NCBI GenBank assembly: GCA_903866275.1
Contig: CAIPMU010000013.1
Location: forward strand, 62,001-126,000
Direction of reading: 5' to 3'
Length of the DNA: 64,000 nucleotides
Origin: Vampirovibrio chlorellavorus
Lineage (GTDB): Bacteria; Cyanobacteriota; Vampirovibrionia; Vampirovibrionales; Vampirovibrionaceae
Shown here: positions 56,697 through 64,000 of the stretch, piece by piece
Numbering within the stretch: position 1 is the first letter of the stretch
Layout: every line of letters begins with the position of its first letter
Program-made: the position numbers and the translations under genes
Notes under the pieces: model-generated
Database searches by the model: none
What the model was told of the DNA's origin: nothing
The model's input: the letters and a program-made list of their open reading frames with translations, nothing else

Positions 56697-58007
56697 CTAG
56701 GTCCAGCTCTGGGTGAGGGTTTGCACCCGCCGCACAATCTCGACTTCCGGGACGCGCATCAGCTGGCCGGTTTCAAACACTTTTTCTCCAGCCACATAGA
56801 CAGCCCGAATGGCGCTGGGCTGGCTGGCATAAACCAGATTTTTCACCACGTTCTGACGAGGCTGCATGGACAGGTCGTTGAGATCCACCACAGTAAAATC
56901 CGCATGAAAACCGGGGGCCAGTTGCCCGATGGGCAAGCCCAGATTACGCCCGCCCTGAGAGGTCCCCATCAATACCATATCCTCGGCGCGGGTGACCGTG
57001 GAGTTGCAGAATTTCACCTTCTGCAGCAGGCTGGTCATGCGCATCTCTTCAATAATGGACGCCCGGTTATTACTGCAACCGCCATCGGTGCCCAGCGAAA
57101 TGCAGATCCCGGCATCATGCATCTCTTTAATCCGGGTAATGCCATCGCCCAAAAACATGTTGCTGGACGGGTTATAGGACAGCCCGGTGCCCCGCTGAGC
57201 CATCAGCTCAATCTCCCGGTCATCCAGCCACACGCAATGGATACCCACCAAGCGACGATTCAGCACCCCCAGCGTATCCAGAAAGGCGATGGGTGGCTGC
57301 CCGTGTTTTTCCTGAATCATGGTGCGCTCGTACTCGCCTTCGGCAATGTGCATGTGAAACGGCGTGTCCAGCGTCTCAGCCAGTTCCGCTCCGGCCAGAA
57401 TGAGGTCCACGCTGGCCCCGTGCAAACTGTGCGGTGCGGGCAACACACTCACCAAAGGATGATCCCTGAATGCCGCATGCAGGGCCTTTGTATTTTCCAC
57501 CGCCTGAGACAGCGTTTCCCGGAAACGGATGGGGGCGCCGTCCCAATCGTAAAGCGTCCGGGCCATCACCACCCGGATACCCAAATCCAACGCGGCCTGA
57601 ATCACAGCACGGGCATTGTCGTTGGCCTGATCATTGATGTAGAAAAAGTCGCAGACCGTGGTAATGCCGCACTTGAGCATCTCTCCAAAGGCAAACAGCG
57701 CCCCGGTATAAATGTCCTCGCGGGTCAGAATTTGGGCATACTTGTACAGGGCCTCATCCCGCCAGGTGAAAAAATCGCGGTCATCGCAAAAACCCTTGAG
57801 CAGAGACTGAAAGGAATGGTTGTGCGAGTTCACCAAGCCCGGCATCAGCAAGGCATCGGCAAAATGCGTCACCGGCGCGTCAGGAGCCTGAGCCTGCAAG
57901 GCCTCCAGAGAGCCAACCGCCAAAATTTTGCCGGAATCCACCAAAATCCCCTGATGGCTCAAGCAATGATCCAGCGTTAACAATTGATCGGCGGTAAAAA
58001 TTTGCAT
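56697..58007 (-). CDS. Amidohydrolase of the chlorohydrolase/SAH deaminase group
   Basis: The 436-residue metal-dependent enzyme would deaminate or dechlorinate a nitrogen heterocycle. Its TIM-barrel metal site shows His62 and His64 (NSHNHSFQSLLKGF), HMHIAEGEYE, GIHCVWLDDREIELMA and the final Asp in SLGTDGGCSNNRASIIEEM. PHSLHGAS and SYNPSSNMFLGDGI are also family segments. The best-known relatives are methylthioadenosine/S-adenosylhomocysteine deaminase, guanine and 8-oxoguanine deaminases and TrzN/AtzA; substrate cannot be fixed by eye. A promoter lies upstream and GAGGGAG precedes the ATG. It is a single gene. Confidence 0.85.
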   Translation of the reverse strand: MQIFTADQLLTLDHCLSHQGILVDSGKILAVGSLEALQAQAPDAPVTHFADALLMPGLVNSHNHSFQSLLKGFCDDRDFFTWRDEALYKYAQILTREDIYTGALFAFGEMLKCGITTVCDFFYINDQANDNARAVIQAALDLGIRVVMARTLYDWDGAPIRFRETLSQAVENTKALHAAFRDHPLVSVLPAPHSLHGASVDLILAGAELAETLDTPFHMHIAEGEYERTMIQEKHGQPPIAFLDTLGVLNRRLVGIHCVWLDDREIELMAQRGTGLSYNPSSNMFLGDGITRIKEMHDAGICISLGTDGGCSNNRASIIEEMRMTSLLQKVKFCNSTVTRAEDMVLMGTSQGGRNLGLPIGQLAPGFHADFTVVDLNDLSMQPRQNVVKNLVYASQPSAIRAVYVAGEKVFETGQLMRVPEVEIVRRVQTLTQSWT

Positions 58008-58045
58008 AGTCTAGGCTCCCTCTGGCACAGCGCGAATGATGCTCT

Positions 58046-58074
58046 ATCCTATCGCTATCGATGAACGCTGCCAA
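58046..58074 (-). promoter_or_regulatory. Sigma-70-type promoter for the amidohydrolase gene
   Basis: On the minus strand, TTGGCA, a 17-base spacer and TAGGAT lie about 40 bases before the start codon. Confidence 0.55.
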
Positions 58075-58312
58075 TGCCATTTTTCCAACCTGAAAATATG
58101 AAACGCACGCACAACCACTCTCATGCAGTAATCGCCATCCACGTCAAACTCGCCTGCTCAATCCGGAACGACCGATGGAACAGGGCAGGTTATACCCGGG
58201 GCTACCAGCGCCTATCGCATATCACGCCTTGGACTGGTATGATGAAGGCTCGGTTTTTATTGACTCTTGCAAACTTTTCAATGGATTGAGCCAATCAGGG
58301 ACTACACACCGC

Positions 58313-59242
58313 ATGGCATCCCCCCCCAAACCCATCAATACCATCCAGGCCGCCCAGCGGGTCTTCTGGATTACCCTGAGCCTGAACCTGCTGATTTCGG
58401 GAGCCAAACTCTACTGGGGCTATCAGAGCAACACCCTGAGTTTAACCGCCGATGGCTATCACTCTTTGCTGGATGCGGTGGCCAATATTGTGGGGATTGT
58501 GGGACTCAGCTTTTCAGGCAAACCCGCAGATCATAACCACCCCTACGGCCATCGCAAGTTTGAAGCCGTGGCCTCGATGGTCATTTCCTTCTTTATCTTC
58601 CTGACCTGCTTTGAAATCGTGAATGAGGGCGTGGCCCGTTTCTTTAGCACCATTCACACCCATGCGGTCATTACCGTGATGAGTTATGTGGTGATGGTCG
58701 GCACGCTGGCCGTCAATGTCTGGATCAGCTGGTATGAGCGCCGTGAAGCAAAACGGCTGGGTAACGATCTCTTGCTGGCCGATGCGCAACACACACTTTC
58801 CGATTGTCTGGTGTCCGCGTCCGTACTGGTATCTATGATTCTGGTGCAAATCGGCTTTCAGTGGGCGGACACAGCCGTCGCGCTGGTGGTCGGCATCATT
58901 ATCCTCAAAGTGGGTTTCGAACTGATTATAACCCACCTCAGCGCCCTGACAGATGAAGCGGTGCTCGCGCCCGATGAAGTCCAGGCCATCGTGCTGGACG
59001 TGCCGGGTGTGCTGGGATGCCATAAAATTCGCAGCCGGGGCATGCAGAACCATGTATTTATCGATCTGCACATTCAGGTCAATCCCAACCTGACCGTGAA
59101 AGAGGCCCATACCATCTCCTACGCCGTGGAAGAACGACTGGAGCAAGCCTTTCACGGGCGAGTGAGCGATGTGCTGGTGCATGTGGAAGAGTTTGAAGAT
59201 CATGTGTCGGCCTCGCATGAACCCACCGCTTCCCTGCCTTAA
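58313..59242 (+). CDS. Cation diffusion facilitator (zinc/iron/manganese efflux)
   Basis: The 309-residue protein exports divalent metal ions in exchange for protons. It has six membrane helices, the metal-site motifs HSLLD (ADGYHSLLDAVANIVG, helix 2) and HTLSD (ADAQHTLSDCLVSAS, helix 5), the HPYGHRKFE loop, and a cytoplasmic domain of about 90 residues with DVPGVLGCHKIRSRGMQNHVFIDLHI. His at the first motif position of helix 2 and helix 5 is less usual than Asp for zinc-specific members, so the metal is uncertain. The ATG at 58313 starts the homologous part; 46 upstream codons do not fit the family. Confidence 0.88.
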   Translation: MASPPKPINTIQAAQRVFWITLSLNLLISGAKLYWGYQSNTLSLTADGYHSLLDAVANIVGIVGLSFSGKPADHNHPYGHRKFEAVASMVISFFIFLTCFEIVNEGVARFFSTIHTHAVITVMSYVVMVGTLAVNVWISWYERREAKRLGNDLLLADAQHTLSDCLVSASVLVSMILVQIGFQWADTAVALVVGIIILKVGFELIITHLSALTDEAVLAPDEVQAIVLDVPGVLGCHKIRSRGMQNHVFIDLHIQVNPNLTVKEAHTISYAVEERLEQAFHGRVSDVLVHVEEFEDHVSASHEPTASLP

Positions 59243-59271
59243 AGGCTGAGTGACCCCAATTCTGCAAACCA

Positions 59272-59306
59272 AAACCGCGACATCCAGATTGGGGACATCG
59301 CGGTTT
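59272..59306 (+). terminator. Probable terminator between two convergent genes
   Basis: AAACCGCGA and TCGCGGTTT form a 9-bp stem with a 17-base loop 30 bases after the cation transporter stop. The T run is short. Confidence 0.5.
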
Positions 59307-59346
59307 CAGCGTTTCGGTATTGGTATTGAAATGACAATATGTCGGC

Positions 59347-59556
59347 TTATCGGGTGCCGCTGGGCTGCAGCATGGCCTCAATTTCCAGCACCAATTCCTG
59401 CTGGCTTTTGTGGGTTTTACTCTGCAACCGTTGCAAGAGCTGCTCCTCTTGACCTTCGGTGAAGAACAAATCAGCCTCGCTGAGACTGGGATATTTTTCT
59501 TTCAATCTGGCTTTGATGCGATGCCAGTTGGTTTTTAATGGCAATTTACTGGGCAT
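59347..59556 (-). CDS. CsbD-like stress protein
   Basis: The 69-residue product resembles the CsbD group of small, helical, Glu/Lys/Gln-rich stress proteins: NWHRIKARLKEKYPSLSEADLFFTEGQEEQLLQRLQ, with W in NW and the LTD/ADLFF-EG pattern. These proteins are induced by stress in many bacteria, with unknown mechanism. The start at 59556 is preferred because AGGGAGG lies nine bases upstream; the ATG at 59565 would overlap it. A TATAAT box on the minus strand at 59683-59678 is about 120 bases upstream. Confidence 0.7.
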   Translation of the reverse strand: MPSKLPLKTNWHRIKARLKEKYPSLSEADLFFTEGQEEQLLQRLQSKTHKSQQELVLEIEAMLQPSGTR

Positions 59557-59565
59557 GACTTTCAT

Positions 59566-60054
59566 CCTCCCTGACGCTGTACATGATGACGACTATGGTG
59601 ATCCCTTTTGCAACGCAGTAACCAGCAATCTGGAAACCCGTTAATCCTTAAAAAAGATTAAACAAAAGATTGAGGCCATTATAACCAAACCGAAATTGTA
59701 CAAAATTACCCAGTGGTTTACCCATAGTCTCAAGATTCACCCATCCCCTGAAAGCCTGATGATCCTGCCCCACAAGCGATTCCCCCAATCAGTCCGAGCT
59801 CATTGCCAGCGAATTTCTGCTCAAACACATGGACCAGTGCGGATCAGAATGACAGGCGCTCCTCCCCCGAGCGTCTGTTCAGGCGTATCGGGGCAGGGAA
59901 TGGCAAAGCCCCGGTCAGACGATGTAAGATAAGCAGGTAAACCAGATGGAGCCCAGACTCGGGCAACCATCCACGGGAACTGGAGGGGATAGCAGGGCCA
60001 CTGAGGGCTCATTACCCTCAAACACAAACTCAAACACAAGGGAGGGAGAGGACG
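59566..60054. other. Intergenic region between CsbD-like and universal stress protein genes
   Basis: No gene is seen. It contains a consensus TATAAT on the minus strand (59683-59678, with TTTTGT 16 bases upstream) for the CsbD-like gene and, near 60015-60040, a short direct repeat CAAACACAA before the ribosome binding site of the stress protein gene. Confidence 0.4.
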
Positions 60055-60480
60055 ATGAAAGTATTATTGCCGGTTGATGGCTCGGATTGCGCCAATGAGA
60101 CCCTGGACTGGGCAGCGCATTTGTTGAATCCCAAAGACACGGACTATGCGCTACTGTATGTCATTCCCGTTCTGCCAGATTTAAATTCGGTGGAATTCGA
60201 TATTATGGATGCAACCACCATGCTGTGCCGCTCCAGAGAAATGCTGGAAAAACAGGGCTGTCGTGTCGTCTTCAGCGATTACGCACTCGGTGACGCAGCG
60301 GAACAGATCTGCCAGGCCGCTGACGATCTCGCCGTGGATCAAGTCATTATGGGCTCTCACGGTCGAAGCGGATTAAACAAGTTACTGATGGGTAGCGTCA
60401 GCACCAAAGTGCTGGAGCACTGTTGCCGACCGGTAACCGTACACCGCAATGTACAACCGACCGGGGCGGCTTCCCGATAA
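60055..60480 (+). CDS. Universal stress protein (UspA family)
   Basis: The 141-residue cytoplasmic protein has the Usp fold: KVLLPVDGSDCANETLDWAA at the start with the Asp that contacts adenine, LLYVIPVL, and the ATP-binding signature GSHGRSGLNKLLMGSVS (G-2x-G-9x-G-S) near residues 105-121, followed by VLEHCCRPVTV. The complete signature suggests that it binds ATP. GGGAGG precedes the ATG. It stands next to the CsbD-like stress gene, in divergent orientation, suggesting a shared stress setting. Confidence 0.93.
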   Translation: MKVLLPVDGSDCANETLDWAAHLLNPKDTDYALLYVIPVLPDLNSVEFDIMDATTMLCRSREMLEKQGCRVVFSDYALGDAAEQICQAADDLAVDQVIMGSHGRSGLNKLLMGSVSTKVLEHCCRPVTVHRNVQPTGAASR

Positions 60481-60600
60481 GCCCTCATGACCGGATCCAT
60501 CCATACAGAACAGCCCCAACAAAGCAGCACCGTGATCGTAAAGCCAGGTTCCGCGATGGTTCTATGGCCGTGGGCACTGTGTAACAGGGTTCAACAATCT

Positions 60601-60786
60601 TTATGTTCTCTTTACCCAGACAAAAAAAAGAAAGTCCAACGCACGCATATCGACGAAAAGTCCAATGCAATGAACCTCTGGACGGTTGTGTTTGGTGACA
60701 AGTTCATACCCTGCAATAAACAAAATTAAACCAGCGATGCCCGAATCTACCCGGTTGGACAGGTCCCCGCCCTGGTGTTTTTTCAT
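60601..60786 (-). CDS. Possible small membrane protein
   Basis: The 61-residue frame has one hydrophobic segment (SGIAGLILFIAGYELV) and a second weaker one at the C-terminus (LDFLFFVWV). An AGGA eight bases before the ATG is a good ribosome binding site, the main reason to list it. No family is recognised, and there is no terminator after it. It may be a chance frame. Confidence 0.35.
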   Translation of the reverse strand: MKKHQGGDLSNRVDSGIAGLILFIAGYELVTKHNRPEVHCIGLFVDMRALDFLFFVWVKRT

Positions 60787-61127
60787 ACAATCAATCCTGT
60801 TAAAACAACCTGGCGACTCTGATTTAGATCCGGTCAAAGGGCTGTTTCCTACAGAAACGAGTGGTAAAGCATCGTAAAAGCACCGGCCCTGAGCGTGGTC
60901 CAGGCCTTGCCACGAGCATTGATGGCTTCACGAGCGATAGGGTGTCCTTTTAGCGTGGTCACAGTACATCTTCCCAATCACCCCTCATGCATTGAGGGGT
61001 TTTTTCTTGGAAAAAATCAGACACAGTGAAAAGCGCTCAAATGCGCCCACTAAAAGCGGCCCATTGCACCCAATCACCACTCAATCCACCCGTGAAAATG
61101 GAGAAACAATTTGCGATTACCTGTTCG
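60787..61127. other. Region with an orphan terminator
   Basis: No protein gene is seen. A strong plus-strand terminator at 60980-61005 has no gene ending before it within 500 bases, so this stretch may encode a small RNA ending there. I could not find a convincing promoter or a known RNA family. Confidence 0.35.
60980..61005 (+). terminator. Strong rho-independent terminator with no gene upstream
   Basis: ACCCCTCA and TGAGGGGT form an 8-bp stem with a five-base loop followed by TTTTTT. The nearest upstream plus-strand gene ends 500 bases earlier. Confidence 0.75.
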
Positions 61128-61454
61128 CTAGAATGCTGACGGGTTGCGGTGAGGCGGTTGCTTTTTACCCACAATGGCCGCGTTCACCGGCGTGGGGGAA
61201 TACACTGCGGGGAAACTACCCTTGCCATCTTCAATCTGGCTTTTGCCTTCCACCTGACTTTTGGCATCCAGAATCTCCAGCAGGGATTTTTGATCCGCAG
61301 CGCTGAACTGCCCGCGCCCCATGACCTTTAAAATATGCCGCATCCCACGCCACTCCTGCGCATGACTGGATAACCGTGCATCGGCAAAAGCGGGGGGATT
61401 GACCAGAGAAAGCGTCATAGCAATCAGCACGAGGGCAATAGAGAATGATTTCAT
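61128..61454 (-). CDS. Small exported hypothetical protein
   Basis: The 108-residue product starts with a signal peptide (residues 1-25, IALVLIAMTLSLVNPPAFA, cleaved after AFA). The mature part is hydrophilic with a helical segment EWRGMRHILKVMGRGQFSAADQKSLLEILDAKS and a Pro/His-rich end. No family is recognised. AGGAG about 10 bases before the ATG supports the start. It lies in a gene-poor stretch. Confidence 0.65.
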   Translation of the reverse strand: MKSFSIALVLIAMTLSLVNPPAFADARLSSHAQEWRGMRHILKVMGRGQFSAADQKSLLEILDAKSQVEGKSQIEDGKGSFPAVYSPTPVNAAIVGKKQPPHRNPSAF

Positions 61455-61843
61455 GGGGGAACAATGCTCCTGTTTTCCAGCGGGGAAAAGACAAAGTAAA
61501 AACTGACTTCAAAAGGGAAAATTTCTATAGAGGGGGAAAGCTAAAGAAGGGGTATAGGGACTCCAGTGACTGTACACAAGCGGACCCTGTCCAATCAAAA
61601 CCAAAAAGAAAACCAAAGTTGCTTCCACAAAACTCAGGCATAGCGGCTTGCGCAAACTAACAGACTGCCATGAGCCACATGTATTGTATATCGTACCGGC
61701 CACATGCTGAAGAGGCATCCTATAGCTATGGTAGTCCAGCCCCCCCCATCGTGATCGTGGGCAGCTCCCAGAAGGGGAAAGAGCCTGAAAAAAAGCCCGA
61801 TCCAGTGGGGTGGATCGGGCTTTTCCAATGAATGATGAGAAAT
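61455..61843. other. Intergenic region after the oxidoreductase genes
   Basis: Apart from the terminator near its right end, I see no gene or repeat here. A GGGGGGG/CCCCCCC run near 61740 is unremarkable. Confidence 0.4.
61788..61824 (-). terminator. Rho-independent terminator of the oxidoreductase operon
   Basis: A perfect 14-bp stem AAAAGCCCGATCCA / TGGATCGGGCTTTT with a six-base loop, followed on the minus strand by a T run, 20 bases after the stop. Confidence 0.88.
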
Positions 61844-63490
61844 CTAAACCGCAGCAGCCTTGGTGGCTTTACTCGCTTCAATTTCAGCCATCAGATCCTT
61901 GTTCTCAATACCGGCCAGCTCTTGCAGCAAGCGCCAGTTCAGTTTGCGATCGATCTTGGCGTTTTCGATTTCCGGGGTGACCGGGTTGCCGTTGGCATCG
62001 AAGTGCTTCTTGAAGCGGCCTTCGGTTTTGGCCCAATCGTGGAAGGTGTATTCCACCATGTTGCCATCAGCGCCTTTGACCCAGGCCCAGTCACGATCCG
62101 GGCTGGGATTACCGGTCATGTTAAAACGACTCTTCATCGTCGGGCCCGCTTCCGGGTCGTAGATGAACAGCGGGAACGCACGGCTCTGGACGGCGGTTTT
62201 CGCCTGATGAGCGGCCATGTTGTCAGCCACGCCATGCTCGGGTTGGCAGGTGGTGTAGACGTTGATCACGGCAGGCCCTTTGAATTCCAGCGCCCGGTTC
62301 AGCACTTTGTAGTAGTGGCTGGGGTTGGAACCAATGGTCTGGGCCACGAACACGTTGGGGTGCATCACCATGATTTGGCCGAGTTCCTTGCGGCGCTCGA
62401 ACTTACCGTGGTGAGATTTCCCGTAGGCGCCCATTTTGGACTCCTGACCGGTGTAAGAGGAGGTGGACTGTTGGCCGCCGGTGTTGGAATAAACCTGGGT
62501 ATCCAGTACCAATACCTTAATGTTCATCCCGGACATCAACATACGGGACAGGGCCTGGAAGCCGATGTCCAACATGGCGCCATCGCCGCCCATGTTCCAC
62601 AGAATCCAGTCATCGTTGCCGTTTTGATCCCAGTATGCGCGGATCCCCATCGCATCGGTCGGGCCATTCTCAAACAGAGAGTTGGTCCAGGGCACCGTGT
62701 ACGGGTTGTATGGGTAGGTGGAACCGTAAACGGTGTTGCAGCCAGTCGAAGCCACGATGCCGAACTTGTTGCCGACTTTTTCGTGTGTGGCCGCCAGCAT
62801 CTGACGTATGACGGACGCTTCGCCGCAACCCATACAGGAGCCTGCGCCGCCCTTGTACATATCCAGGTTGCCCAGTTTTAGCATCAAATCGCGCATGTCG
62901 GTCTTGTTGATGTGGGTCAACGGGGATTCCGGCAAGGACTTGTAGAAACCGAAGGTTTCCAGGTAGGTGGGCAGGTTTTCCGGGGTTTTCTTGATCATGG
63001 TCAGCGCGTCGTGGTTGCCGCAGACTTCCACGCACTCGCCGCAACCCTTGCACTTGGTGGGGTCGATGAAGATCCCGAACAGGCCGCCTTTGGGCAGGGT
63101 TTCGTCTTTGGCGTGCTTTTTCTCGAACTGGCCGTGGTATTTCACGGTCGTCGCGAATTGCTGACGCAGGTATTCCTTGTGCGATTCATCCGTCACTTTG
63201 GCCAATTCGGCTTCCAGATCTTCGGGCATCACGATTTTGCCCAAGATAGCGGTGTCGGGGCAGTTGTTGACGCAATCCATACAGCCCACGCAGTTTTCTG
63301 CCAGATATTCTGGCAGTTCCGGGGCAATGTAGCTGAAATCCCGGGCGCCACCAGTACCGGCAGGCAGAACGCTCTGCGCGACAAATTCATCCGCAGGCAG
63401 ACTGGAGCCAGCGCCTTTGTTATAGGCATCAACCACTTCCTGCGCACGCTGGTAATCATACCAATGTTCTGTTTTTTTGTTTGCACTCAT
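61844..63490 (-). CDS. Pyruvate:ferredoxin oxidoreductase, ferredoxin plus TPP-binding subunit
   Basis: With its partner, this enzyme oxidises pyruvate to acetyl-CoA and CO2 and reduces ferredoxin. The 548-residue product has a 60-residue EKR-like start, two [4Fe-4S] motifs (CVGCMDCVNNCP near residue 67 and CKGCGECVEVCG near 148), a proximal cluster motif GSCMGCGEAS, and the thiamine diphosphate domain with MGGDGAMLDIGFQAL (Mg-TPP binding) and LDTQVYSNTGGQ. These match the C-terminal third of the single-chain NifJ-type enzyme, so the enzyme is split here into at least two chains. It lies 57 bp after the partner gene and is followed by a strong terminator. Confidence 0.93.
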   Translation of the reverse strand: MSANKKTEHWYDYQRAQEVVDAYNKGAGSSLPADEFVAQSVLPAGTGGARDFSYIAPELPEYLAENCVGCMDCVNNCPDTAILGKIVMPEDLEAELAKVTDESHKEYLRQQFATTVKYHGQFEKKHAKDETLPKGGLFGIFIDPTKCKGCGECVEVCGNHDALTMIKKTPENLPTYLETFGFYKSLPESPLTHINKTDMRDLMLKLGNLDMYKGGAGSCMGCGEASVIRQMLAATHEKVGNKFGIVASTGCNTVYGSTYPYNPYTVPWTNSLFENGPTDAMGIRAYWDQNGNDDWILWNMGGDGAMLDIGFQALSRMLMSGMNIKVLVLDTQVYSNTGGQQSTSSYTGQESKMGAYGKSHHGKFERRKELGQIMVMHPNVFVAQTIGSNPSHYYKVLNRALEFKGPAVINVYTTCQPEHGVADNMAAHQAKTAVQSRAFPLFIYDPEAGPTMKSRFNMTGNPSPDRDWAWVKGADGNMVEYTFHDWAKTEGRFKKHFDANGNPVTPEIENAKIDRKLNWRLLQELAGIENKDLMAEIEASKATKAAAV

Positions 63491-63547
63491 TGTAGATGAG
63501 CTCCTTTACACTGTTTTAAAGCAATAAACGGTCAGGGTTCGTTGCGC

Positions 63548-64000
63548 CTAGATAAAGAAGGCGTTGGTGTCTTTACCCTTGGCTTCCCATTCCAGACGAC
63601 CTTGTTCCAGCACGTCCGCGGGGGTAGCATCAATGATTTCGCGGGGCACTTCAAACACTTCCTTGAAGCCTTTGCGGGCCGCTTCCACGTTGTCGCGCAC
63701 AACGGCTGCGCCACGCTTGCCGAAGTATTTCTCAATCGGCACTTCAACGCGTTCAAACAGAGCGTCGTCGCTCAGTCCGGCGTCTTTCTGGAAGGGGGTC
63801 AGGCGCAAGAAGACGCCCAGCAACACGATCCCCTGGAAACGTTGCACCAGCGAGTCGTCGGAGCGGCAGCTTTCCTGGGCAATGCGGATGGTGTCCACGC
63901 CGTAGAAGCGAATGTTGTTTTCCTTGATGTAGTGCTTGGCCCAGACCGGAACGGAATTCCACAACACTTGCGGATCTTCGTTGGGGGTGTGCTGGAAGAG
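63548..64000 (-). CDS. Pyruvate:ferredoxin oxidoreductase, catalytic (gamma-domain-containing) subunit, partial
   Basis: The last 150 residues of a longer protein are visible; the frame runs off the right edge. They match the end of the gamma domain of pyruvate:ferredoxin oxidoreductase: NNIRFYGVDTIRIAQESC, RFQGIVLLGVFLRLTPF, and EVPIEKYFGKRGAAVVRDN. In NifJ the order is alpha, gamma, ferredoxin, TPP domain, so the missing part should hold the alpha domain. The ferredoxin/TPP subunit follows in the same operon. Confidence 0.9.
   Translation of the reverse strand, partial: LFQHTPNEDPQVLWNSVPVWAKHYIKENNIRFYGVDTIRIAQESCRSDDSLVQRFQGIVLLGVFLRLTPFQKDAGLSDDALFERVEVPIEKYFGKRGAAVVRDNVEAARKGFKEVFEVPREIIDATPADVLEQGRLEWEAKGKDTNAFFI

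Noticed and set aside
56721-57980. 419-codon plus-strand frame opposite the amidohydrolase gene
   Set aside because: The minus-strand frame has all metal-binding motifs; the plus-strand frame has none and no ribosome binding site.
61832-62881. 349-codon plus-strand frame opposite the oxidoreductase gene
   Set aside because: Antisense to conserved TPP-domain codons; His/Gly-rich mirror sequence.

Overview
The window looks like a chromosomal segment of a non-photosynthetic member of the cyanobacterial phylum (Vampirovibrionia/Melainabacteria type). The best sign is the ATP synthase operon, which has the order atpI-a-c-b'-b-delta-alpha-gamma with two different b subunits and no beta or epsilon genes. 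That is the split, b/b' layout of Cyanobacteria. No photosynthesis gene is present, and pyruvate:ferredoxin oxidoreductase and Fe-S type serine dehydratase point to a fermentative or low-oxygen metabolism. This assignment is an inference from gene order and protein sequence; no search was run.

Positions 1-1900 are the right edge of an integrated element: a tyrosine integrase running off the left end, a 3' fragment of a tRNA-Met gene that is probably an attachment site, and an AT-rich HNH endonuclease gene. Then comes a secreted, glycine/tyrosine-rich beta-helix-like protein (2.0-3.9 kb). From 17.2 down to 4.3 kb, all on the minus strand, is an exopolysaccharide operon of the Wzx/Wzy type: outer-membrane export protein, Wzz-like copolymerase, two tandem Wzy-like polymerases, a flippase, an acetyltransferase, and four GT4 glycosyltransferase copies, one of which has lost its middle. 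A sugar-nucleotide transferase is encoded divergently at 18.2 kb.

From 19.6 to 32 kb are housekeeping genes and unknown genes: tRNA-Ser(GGA), a small zinc-ribbon protein, ligA, recJ, apt, a zinc-ribbon/low-complexity protein with a duplicated unrecognised domain, and the two subunits of L-serine dehydratase. From 32 to 42 kb (minus strand) is a cell wall and division block, ftsL-ftsI-murE-murC-murB-ddl-ftsQ, followed by dapB. MurE carries the meso-diaminopimelate motif, so dapB and murE belong to one pathway. rimO and yajQ follow.

From 44.8 to 51 kb is the ATP synthase operon, ending in a strong terminator. A small minus-strand gene with its own hairpin, twin palindromes and a promoter precede secA (51.6-54.8 kb). 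The rest holds a Met-rich unknown protein, an amidohydrolase, a cation diffusion facilitator, a CsbD-like protein, a universal stress protein, small exported or membrane proteins, and a split pyruvate:ferredoxin oxidoreductase whose upstream gene runs off the right end.

The most unusual items are the zinc-ribbon protein with a duplicated domain at 28.5-29.9 kb, the mosaic tandem polymerases, the in-frame-deleted glycosyltransferase, the twin palindromes before secA, and the hairpin separating atpE from atpF'.
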